Part shown: positions 33,500 through 39,853 of the stretch, in pieces
Layout of the letters: every line of letters begins with the position of its first letter
Position numbering within the stretch: the first letter of the stretch is position 1
Assembly: GCA_012838665.1 (NCBI GenBank)
Contig: DUOX01000033.1
Coordinates: 1 to 39,853, forward strand
DNA from: Clostridiales bacterium
GTDB taxonomy: Bacteria > Bacillota > Clostridia > Oscillospirales > Oscillospiraceae
Direction: 5' to 3'
DNA length: 39,853 nt
Program-made: the position numbers and the translations under genes
Notes under the pieces: generated by a model
Database searches by the model: none
The model's input: only the letters and a program-made list of their open reading frames with translations
What the model was told of the DNA's origin: nothing

Positions 33500-34074
33500 A
33501 AAATAAGCTGAGGGTCGGGCTGGCTCTTTGCGGCTCGTACTGTACATACGATAAAATCATGGAGTCGGTGAGCAGGCTTGGAGAAATATATGACCTGACT
33601 CCTATTATGTCGGAAACTGCCTCCAAAACGGACAGCCGTTTTGGAAAGGCGGAAAATTTTATTTCAAGGCTGGAGGAGCTCACGGGAAAACCCGTTATAA
33701 CCAGCATAGTGGATGCGGAACCTATTGGCCCCCAGCAGCTGCTTGATGCCCTTGTAATTGCCCCATGCACGGGAAACACCATTGCCAAAATAGCGAGGGG
33801 CATAACAGACAGCTGCGTCACCATGGCCTGCAAGGCCCACCTGCGAAATGAGCGGCCTGTAGTACTGGCAATTTCCACGAACGACGGGCTTTCGGGAAAT
33901 GCGGCAAATATTGGCATACTTCTGGGGCGGAAGAATATCTATTTTGTGCCCTTCTATCAGGATGACCCGAAGAAAAAGCCCAACTCCCTGACTGCGGATT
34001 TCGAACAAATAGAGGCTACCGTAGAGGCGGCGCTGGAAGGCAAACAGCTTCAGCCTCTGTTCTTTTCAAAGTAA
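33496..34074 (+). CDS. dpaB: Dipicolinate synthase subunit B
   Basis: DpaB (SpoVFB) is the second subunit of dipicolinate synthase and belongs to the flavoprotein (Dfp/UbiX-like) fold family. The 192-residue protein shows the family segments ALCGSYCTYDKI at the start, APCTGNTIAKIARGITD in the middle, and a QDDPKKKPNSL stretch near the end. It overlaps dpaA by 4 nt (ATGA), so the two are made in equal amounts. GAGGAG lies just upstream. Confidence 0.95.
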   Translation: MKNKLRVGLALCGSYCTYDKIMESVSRLGEIYDLTPIMSETASKTDSRFGKAENFISRLEELTGKPVITSIVDAEPIGPQQLLDALVIAPCTGNTIAKIARGITDSCVTMACKAHLRNERPVVLAISTNDGLSGNAANIGILLGRKNIYFVPFYQDDPKKKPNSLTADFEQIEATVEAALEGKQLQPLFFSK

Positions 34075-34135
34075 AACTGCGGCCTCCGCCCGGGGTTGGC
34101 TTATATCAAAACCGAACATCCTGTTAAAAAACAAA

Positions 34136-34155
34136 GGGGCTGCACAGGCAGCCCC
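34136..34155 (-). terminator. Terminator of mnmG-mnmA
   Basis: A perfect 8-bp GC-rich stem (34136-34143 with 34148-34155, tetraloop ACAG) is followed on the minus strand by TTTGTTTTTTAAC. It lies just past the mnmA stop and may weakly act on dpaB from the other side. Confidence 0.8.
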
Positions 34156-34162
34156 ATAAAAT

Positions 34163-35173
34163 TTATACGATATAGCCCCCGCCCATCACTACGTCCCCAT
34201 CGTAGAGGACGGCCGACTGGCCGGGCGTAGGCGCCCTGACCGGACTTTCAAACACAATCGTAACGCTTTCGCCCCCACCCTCCGGAGTAACAATAGCCGG
34301 GGTTTCAAAGCGGGAATGGCGCACCCGCACTCCCGCGGTAAAGGGGGCGGCGGGGATTTCCGGCAGAAGCCAGTTCATGTCCCTGGCGCGGATTTCGGTT
34401 GCATACAGGCCCTCTCCGTCGGAGATTACCACCTCGTTTGTCTCGGGACGTATAGCGGACACAAAGACCCGCCGGCCAAGGGAGATGCCCAGCCCCCGGC
34501 GCTGTCCTATGGTATAGTGGTGTATCCCCCCGTGACGACCCAAAACATTGCCCCTCTCGTCCACAAAATTCCCCGGCCCCGGGGACTGTCCCCGGGAATC
34601 AATAAATGCGGCGTAGTCGCCATCGGGTATGAAGCATATTTCCATGCTGTCCGGCTTGGCGACAACTTTAAGACCCATCTCGGCGGCCAGGGTGCGGATC
34701 TGGCTTTTTTCATAGTCCCCAAGGGGCAGTACAAGGTGCTGTAGCTGCTCCTTGGTCATCCGGCAGAGCATATAGCTCTGGTCGTTTTTGGGCGCGCCCT
34801 TGTAAAGCCTCCCGTCCCGGACTCTGGCGTAATGGCCGGTGGCGATATGCTCTGCCCCAATCTCACGGGCGTATTCAAGCAGGGACTTAAACTTCACTGT
34901 AGGATTGCACATTATGCAGGGATTTGGGGTTTCTCCCCGGAGGTAGGCCTCCACAAAGGGGGTGCATACCTTCTGCTCCAGCTCCGAGCTTATATCCAGC
35001 ACCTTCAGGGGGATGCCAACTTCCTTCGCGGCACTGAGGGCATCTCTGGCCCCGTTTGGCATACCTATGTCCATAAAAAGGCCGTAGACCTCATAGCCGG
35101 CATCCTGTAGCAGCCGGGCGGATACGGTGGAATCCACCCCGCCGGACATGCCGAGAACTATCTTCCTGTTCAT
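34163..35173 (-). CDS. mnmA: tRNA-specific 2-thiouridylase MnmA
   Basis: MnmA adds sulfur to U34 of tRNAs for Lys, Glu and Gln. The 336-residue protein has the ATP-pyrophosphatase loop SGGVDS (10-15) and the catalytic cysteines Cys86 (NPCIMC) and Cys180 (MEICFIPDGD). It is somewhat short because the insertion after GLFM near residue 34, which in E. coli carries extra residues, is small. It lies 35 nt after mnmG, whose product modifies position 5 of the same base. GGAGGT precedes the ATG at a long spacing. Confidence 0.95.
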   Translation of the reverse strand: MNRKIVLGMSGGVDSTVSARLLQDAGYEVYGLFMDIGMPNGARDALSAAKEVGIPLKVLDISSELEQKVCTPFVEAYLRGETPNPCIMCNPTVKFKSLLEYAREIGAEHIATGHYARVRDGRLYKGAPKNDQSYMLCRMTKEQLQHLVLPLGDYEKSQIRTLAAEMGLKVVAKPDSMEICFIPDGDYAAFIDSRGQSPGPGNFVDERGNVLGRHGGIHHYTIGQRRGLGISLGRRVFVSAIRPETNEVVISDGEGLYATEIRARDMNWLLPEIPAAPFTAGVRVRHSRFETPAIVTPEGGGESVTIVFESPVRAPTPGQSAVLYDGDVVMGGGYIV

Positions 35174-35208
35174 AATATAAGCTTACCTCCAGAATTAGGC
35201 TCCTGAAC

Positions 35209-37071
35209 CTAATGGCCAAGATATATCATCAAAGCCGCAATATCCGCCGGGGACACTCCTGAGATGCGGCTGGCCTGACCGAAATTGTCCGGGCGTATCT
35301 TGGACAGCTTCTGACGCGCCTCGGTGCGGAGGCCGGAAATATTGTTATAGTCTATATCCTTGGGCAGTTTTCTGTTTTCCATCTTTGAGAATTCCTCCAC
35401 CTGCCGCAGCTGCCGTTTTATATAACCCTCGTATTTAATGGATATCTCCACCTGCTCGGCGACGGCGGCGGGAAACTCCGGCCGCTCCGGGTCAAACTGC
35501 CGAAGCCCCTCATAATCCACCTGGGGGCGGCGCAGGAGGGCAGCCAGGCTTGTGCCGGTAGCGGCGGGGCTCGTGCCCCGGCTTTCCAGAAAAGCATTCA
35601 GCTCCGGCGTGGGGGACAAATAGCTGCTCTCCAGCCGCTTTATTTCCTTTTCAACGGCGGCATATTTGGCCAAAACCCTTTCGTGACGCTCCCGGCTGAC
35701 AAGCCCTATCCGCAGGCCTATATGGCTCAGGCGCAGGTCCGCGTTATCCTGACGGTGCAATAGCCGGTATTCCGAGCGGGAAGTCATCATGCGGTAAGGC
35801 TCGTTTGTGCCCTTTGTCACCAGGTCATCAATGAGGGTGCCTATATAGCCGTCGCTGCGGCGCAGAATAATTTCTTCCCTGCCCAGCAGTTTTAGGGCGG
35901 CATTGACCCCCGCCAAAAAGCCCTGAACCGCCGCCTCCTCATATCCGCTGGAACCGTTAAATTGCCCGGCGCCGTAGAGTCCGGCAATTTTTTTGCTCTC
36001 CAGTGTGGGGTAAAGCTCCGTGGGGTCCACACATTCGTACTCAATGGCGTAGGCTGGCCGGGTCATCTCAGCCTTTTCCAACCCGGGAATGGTGTGCATG
36101 ACCTGTATCTGCACCTCCTCGGGCATGGAGGATGACAGGCCCTGGACATACAGCTCTTCGGTATTGAGGCCCATGGGCTCAATAAAAAGCTGGTGGCGGG
36201 GCTTATCCGGGAATTTTACTATTTTGTCCTCAATGGAGGGGCAGTACCGGGCGCCCACGCCTTCAATGACTCCGGAATACAGGGGGCTGCGGTGGAGATT
36301 TTCCCTTAAAATCCGGTGGGTTTCCCCGTTGGTGTAGGCAAGATAGCAGACCGCCCGGTTTTCGGGCACCGTTTCCGTCTCAAAGGAAAAAGGCTGGGGA
36401 TCTGCGTCCCCGGGCTGGATTTCCATTTTTGAAAAATCCACCGTTCGGGCGTTTATCCTGGGCGGGGTGCCGGTTTTAAAGCGCCGGAGCGGGAGCCCCA
36501 GATTTATGAGACAGTCTTTAAGCTTTTTGGAAGACGCCAATCCGTCGGGTCCGCTGTTAATAATTATATCGCCAATAATTATCCGGCTCTCAAGATATGT
36601 GCCCGAGCAGACGATAACCGCCCGGCAGGCATAGGTGGCCCCCGTATGGGTGCGCACATAGGCGACCTTGCCCTCAGATGTGCCGATTTCCGTGATTTCG
36701 GCCTGTTTGAGCCGAAGGTTTTCCTGCTTCTCAAGAGTATGCTTCATGACGGCCTGATAAAGCCTGCGGTCTGCCTGAGCCCGGAGGGAGTGGACGGCAG
36801 GGCCCTTTCCCCGGTTCAGCATGCGGTACTGTATGCAAGCCTTGTCCGCCGCCCTGGCCATCTCCCCACCAAGGGCGTCCAGTTCCCGGACCAGATGGCC
36901 TTTGCCCGTACCGCCAATGGCCGGGTTGCAGGGCATGTTCCCCACGCTGTCCATATTAAGTGTAAAGCATATGGTATCCAGCCCCAGACGGGCGGCGGCC
37001 AGGGCCGCCTCAATTCCCGCATGTCCGGCGCCTATGACAGCAATATCACATTTTCCTGCATTGTAGTTCAT
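35209..37071 (-). CDS. mnmG: tRNA U34 carboxymethylaminomethyl enzyme MnmG (GidA)
   Basis: MnmG, with MnmE, uses FAD, NADH and folate to build the carboxymethylaminomethyl group on U34. The 620-residue protein has the N-terminal FAD motif GAGHAGIEAALAAARLG, NPAIGGTGKGHLVRE, the second dinucleotide region, and the C-terminal helical domain ending in SGLRTEARQKL and SRISGVSPADIAALMIYL. Length is normal. GGAGG lies just before the ATG. It is first in an operon with mnmA. The usual neighbours mnmE and rsmG are not in this window. Confidence 0.97.
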   Translation of the reverse strand: MNYNAGKCDIAVIGAGHAGIEAALAAARLGLDTICFTLNMDSVGNMPCNPAIGGTGKGHLVRELDALGGEMARAADKACIQYRMLNRGKGPAVHSLRAQADRRLYQAVMKHTLEKQENLRLKQAEITEIGTSEGKVAYVRTHTGATYACRAVIVCSGTYLESRIIIGDIIINSGPDGLASSKKLKDCLINLGLPLRRFKTGTPPRINARTVDFSKMEIQPGDADPQPFSFETETVPENRAVCYLAYTNGETHRILRENLHRSPLYSGVIEGVGARYCPSIEDKIVKFPDKPRHQLFIEPMGLNTEELYVQGLSSSMPEEVQIQVMHTIPGLEKAEMTRPAYAIEYECVDPTELYPTLESKKIAGLYGAGQFNGSSGYEEAAVQGFLAGVNAALKLLGREEIILRRSDGYIGTLIDDLVTKGTNEPYRMMTSRSEYRLLHRQDNADLRLSHIGLRIGLVSRERHERVLAKYAAVEKEIKRLESSYLSPTPELNAFLESRGTSPAATGTSLAALLRRPQVDYEGLRQFDPERPEFPAAVAEQVEISIKYEGYIKRQLRQVEEFSKMENRKLPKDIDYNNISGLRTEARQKLSKIRPDNFGQASRISGVSPADIAALMIYLGH

Positions 37072-37098
37072 AAAAGCCTCCGTTTTTAGTCTGTTGTG

Positions 37099-37127
37099 AT
37101 TTTACGACTTTTAAACGGATTTTTCAA
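37099..37127 (-). promoter_or_regulatory. Promoter of mnmG-mnmA
   Basis: On the minus strand, TTGAAA (complement of 37122-37127) and TAAAAT (complement of 37099-37104) are 17 nt apart, about 28 nt before the mnmG start. Confidence 0.55.
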
Positions 37128-37147
37128 TAGCAAGGGGGTGCAAAATA

Positions 37148-37175
37148 ATGTGAGGAGTTTAAAAACTCCTCACAT
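37148..37175 (-). terminator. Hairpin between the ABC-2 genes and mnmG
   Basis: A perfect 11-bp stem (37148-37158 with 37165-37175, loop of 6 nt) is followed on the minus strand by TATTTTG. It probably ends the ABC-2 operon. The T-run is short, so some read-through into mnmG is possible. Confidence 0.6.
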
Positions 37176-37199
37176 TGCGTTTAGTTATTCTGCTTTTTT

Positions 37200-39062
37200 C
37201 TATTTCTCATATTTGTAAACCCCACCTACCGGGTGAAGTTCTATGCCGCGCTCTTTGAGCCAGGCGTTGGTGCGCTCAGAGTCTACGGTGGGTACGGTGT
37301 GGAAATATTCGTTAATATAGCTTCCGTCGGGTTTGCGCATGGCCAGGTTAATCTCAATGAAGCAGTCGTAGACGGTGTTGTAATAGTCGTCATTTTGCAC
37401 CAGCCAAATCCTGCCCAGGGTCCCGTCGGCTATATCCGGCAGGATGCAGCCATAGTACAGCGCCATGGCCTCCTGGTCCGTCATCTGGTAGCTGGTCTGG
37501 GTAACTGCCACGCCTCCGCCATCTTCGTTTACAGTTGTGCTGTAATAAATATTGGCATTGGTTATTGTAAGTTCGCTGACGGGAATCTCCGTCTCCTTCC
37601 TGTCGTCTATGGCCTCCTGACTGTTAAAAATATCGTTGAGGACCATAATATCGGAACCCGGGTCGTTTATTTCCTCGTCGGAGGCTGACAGCGTATAGGC
37701 TCTGCTCATGATGGAGCCATTTTCCATGTGGTAGTAAATTCTTACCCAATTCCGCATGATGTTCCAATTACTGCCGGCGGCTTCATGATGGGCTTTATTT
37801 TCCACTATGCTGCCGTGGAGGTCTATGACCTGCTCTATGTTGGCCCTGTCATGGAGTTCGGAATGTTCGCCTGTCGATTCTATGCGTACAAACTCCACTT
37901 TTTCCAGGTCGGGAATCCGCCTTTCATAGCCAAATAGGTCAAGCTCCCAGGCATAGGTGAGCAGCACAATAACAGTGGAGAAGATTATAAAGCCCTTCCA
38001 GGTGCCCCGCCAAACGCGAAAGCTCTTTTTTATCAGCATTTCCGCGGCAAAGTAGCCGATAAACCCACCGAAAAGCATGAATATTAACAGAGGAAAAACG
38101 TTAAGAACCAGCGCCCCGCGATAGAAAATGGAATAAAAAATCCAGGTTCCTATGCATAGGGCACAGCCGAAGGCTAAGCAATACTTGAAGACGGGCTTTA
38201 AAACCCTGACGGCCACAATGTCGGAGGCCGTCTCCATATGGCGCCGCCGGTACAGCAGCAAAGCCGCCCCCACGCATATGAGTCCCACCAAACAGTATAT
38301 TATCATAGGCACCCAGCCGTTGTATTTATATCCCATGATAATGGGTTCAATGGAGGCGGGATTGTATATGGCGTCCACCGACGTATTGGCCAGCAGATAA
38401 TAGACGGGAGAAAGAAAACTGAAAAGCAGGCCTGAACCCGCGCTCATGCCGAAAACAAAGGCGTCCAGAAGGTTGCGGATTATAAACTCAACAACTACTG
38501 AGGTGAAATTTAAAACTGCGTATACAACGGGAAGCACCAGTATTTGTCCCGTCAGCATGGCGCAAAGGCTGGCAAAGCCGTAGAAAAACACGTTGCACAT
38601 AGAGACCAGGGCCAGCCACTGCAGGAGAAACTTAATGCTCAGTACACCGTGGGCGGCCTCCACAGCCATGGCGATAAGGAAAACCAGCACATTGGAGGCC
38701 AGCAGGCAGCAAAGCCCTGCGCTGAACACGGTCAGGAACGCGGCCTCCCGTCGGATGGGTAGCGACGCCATCATGCCGGCGCTCTTGGAGGAGTAGATGT
38801 AGCTGAAAACCGCCATGGCGGTAAAGGCGCTGAAAACCAGGGACATTATAACCCCGCCGCCAAATCCCATGTCCAGCACAAGTGATTGAACGTTATAGTA
38901 AATATCGGTTATGCTGTACTCGTAAATTGAAGAAAGCCTGCTGTGGAGGGAAACGGGGAAAACCAAGATCCAGATTATGGCATAGGCTGCCCACAGGGGC
39001 AGGAATCGGGAAACCGTGTTCTTGAACAGCGTTTTATTAAAGAATGATATCTTTGATTGCAT
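37200..39062 (-). CDS. ABC-2 type transporter permease with large extracytoplasmic domain
   Basis: The 620-residue protein has about ten membrane helices in the first ~395 residues (with LPIRREAAF in a cytoplasmic loop). A C-terminal domain of about 220 residues follows and probably lies outside the membrane. This plan resembles clostridial permeases carrying the DUF6449 domain (from memory). Its ATG at 39062 has GGAGGAG upstream and lies inside the end of the ATPase gene, a 26-nt overlap that suggests coupled translation. An open frame from 39161 would run much deeper into the ATPase gene. Substrate unknown; export of a peptide, lipid or antimicrobial are all possible. Confidence 0.85.
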   Translation of the reverse strand: MQSKISFFNKTLFKNTVSRFLPLWAAYAIIWILVFPVSLHSRLSSIYEYSITDIYYNVQSLVLDMGFGGGVIMSLVFSAFTAMAVFSYIYSSKSAGMMASLPIRREAAFLTVFSAGLCCLLASNVLVFLIAMAVEAAHGVLSIKFLLQWLALVSMCNVFFYGFASLCAMLTGQILVLPVVYAVLNFTSVVVEFIIRNLLDAFVFGMSAGSGLLFSFLSPVYYLLANTSVDAIYNPASIEPIIMGYKYNGWVPMIIYCLVGLICVGAALLLYRRRHMETASDIVAVRVLKPVFKYCLAFGCALCIGTWIFYSIFYRGALVLNVFPLLIFMLFGGFIGYFAAEMLIKKSFRVWRGTWKGFIIFSTVIVLLTYAWELDLFGYERRIPDLEKVEFVRIESTGEHSELHDRANIEQVIDLHGSIVENKAHHEAAGSNWNIMRNWVRIYYHMENGSIMSRAYTLSASDEEINDPGSDIMVLNDIFNSQEAIDDRKETEIPVSELTITNANIYYSTTVNEDGGGVAVTQTSYQMTDQEAMALYYGCILPDIADGTLGRIWLVQNDDYYNTVYDCFIEINLAMRKPDGSYINEYFHTVPTVDSERTNAWLKERGIELHPVGGVYKYEK

Positions 39063-39853
39063 AGTTGGCTCCTCCCAATTCGTAGATGAAGATTTCCTCC
39101 AGGCTAAGGGGAATAATATCCATAAACAGCGGAGAGACGGCGGCCAGCCGGTTTGTGACATCCTCGGCCCTGCCCCTTACAATAAGGGTCTGCAGGCGGC
39201 CGGTATTGCTCTTATGCAGGATTTGCAAATCCCCGGGTAAACTTGCCCCGTCGGGCATGGCCAACTGCACCTTTACTATATTGTCCTGCAGGGCGGAAAG
39301 GCTGCGCTCCAGCAGGAGCTTGCCCCCGTTCATTATTCCCACATGGTCGCACACATCCTCCAGTTCCCGAAGATTGTGAGAAGACACCAGAACCGTGGTG
39401 CCATGCTCCGCCACGTCGGCCATGACTAGGCTCCAGACCTGCCGGCGCATTACCGGGTCAAGGCCGTCCACAGGCTCATCCAGAATCAGCACGTCCGGCC
39501 TGCAGGAAACAGCCAGCCAGAAGGCCGCCTGCTTCTGCATGCCCCGGCTCAGGCGGCGCATGGGACGGTTCTCGTCCAGTTCAAAAACCTCACGGAGCTT
39601 CTCAAAACGCCCCTGGTCAAAACGGGGAAACATGCCCTTGTAAAACTTCATCATGTCCCTTATGGATGCTTGAAGAAAATAATATATATCGTCAGGTATA
39701 TAGGCAATCCGGCTCTTTACAGCGGGATTTTCGTATACAGGGCTTCCATCCACAAGCACCTGACCGGAATCCTGGCGGTAAATTCCGGTAATATGACGAA
39801 TTATAGTGGTCTTCCCGGCGCCATTGGGGCCGACAAGGCCGTAAATCGCCCCG
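39037..39853 (-). CDS. ABC transporter ATPase (5' end beyond the window)
   Basis: This gene is cut by the window edge; 271 codons remain. The Walker A motif GPNGAGKTT is near the edge (about 39803-39829), so only the first ~30-40 residues are missing. The signature LSRGMQKQ, Walker B VLILDEPVDGLDP and switch His in SSHNLRELED are present, typical of ABC-2 exporter ATPases. The signature has Arg in place of the first Gly of LSGGQ, a common variant in this class. It is the partner of the permease that overlaps its 3' end. Confidence 0.93.
   Translation of the reverse strand, partial: GAIYGLVGPNGAGKTTIIRHITGIYRQDSGQVLVDGSPVYENPAVKSRIAYIPDDIYYFLQASIRDMMKFYKGMFPRFDQGRFEKLREVFELDENRPMRRLSRGMQKQAAFWLAVSCRPDVLILDEPVDGLDPVMRRQVWSLVMADVAEHGTTVLVSSHNLRELEDVCDHVGIMNGGKLLLERSLSALQDNIVKVQLAMPDGASLPGDLQILHKSNTGRLQTLIVRGRAEDVTNRLAAVSPLFMDIIPLSLEEIFIYELGGANYAIKDIIL

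Overview
The window looks like chromosomal DNA of an anaerobic, endospore-forming member of the Clostridia (Bacillota), probably from the Oscillospirales side. This is an inference. It rests on strong GGAGG ribosome-binding sites, dipicolinate synthase genes (dpaAB), an ECF-type vitamin transporter module next to truA, single-chain glycyl-tRNA synthetase, type III pantothenate kinase, and a DUF5711-like/CvpA/PgsA/Clp cluster. I found no tRNA, rRNA, CRISPR array, phage gene, transposase or insertion sequence. Most of the window is housekeeping DNA packed into short operons and separated by clear intrinsic terminators.

Layout. 1-2.4 kb: a purine-type phosphoribosyltransferase, tadA and mntP (divergent, 24 bp apart, sharing a palindromic ribosome-binding site), and a free-standing pduL. 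2.5-4.9 kb: an XRE regulator and lepA. 5-9.3 kb: a 2-hydroxyacid dehydrogenase (minus strand), an MscS channel, proC, and a membrane-anchored HtrA protease. 9.3-15 kb, minus strand: glyQS, an LtaS-like sulfatase-fold enzyme, a small membrane protein, nadE. 15.3-18.8 kb: a polar amino acid ABC importer (binding protein, permease, ATPase) followed by a second binding protein whose domain order is circularly permuted. 18.9-19.8 kb: an anchored SGNH hydrolase (minus strand). 20-24.4 kb: an RlmI-like methyltransferase, ecfA1, ecfA2, ecfT and truA behind a duplicated promoter. 24.4-29.5 kb: a DUF5711-like protein, CvpA, pgsA and a ClpE-like unfoldase. 29.5-31.1 kb: an ECF S component and coaX. 31.1-32.5 kb, minus strand: thyA and folA. 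32.6-34.1 kb: dpaA and dpaB. 34.1-37.1 kb, minus strand: mnmG and mnmA. 37.2-39.85 kb, minus strand: an ABC-2 permease and its ATPase, which runs off the window edge.

How genes work together. ThyA makes the dihydrofolate that FolA reduces. MnmG and MnmA both modify U34 of the same tRNAs. The S component next to coaX probably imports pantothenate using the EcfA1A2T module 6 kb upstream. DpaA and DpaB make spore dipicolinate.

The most unusual item is the ABC importer locus. Its last gene (18019-18828) encodes a lipoprotein in which the segment that normally ends an amino acid binding protein (hinge strand plus last helices of lobe 1) comes first, directly after the lipid anchor, and the protein stops where lobe 2 ends. 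The conventional paralogue lies in the same operon, so the permutation can be read by direct comparison. A GC-rich leader that could fold as a pseudoknot or as alternative hairpins precedes it, and the operon promoter is flanked by two dyads.
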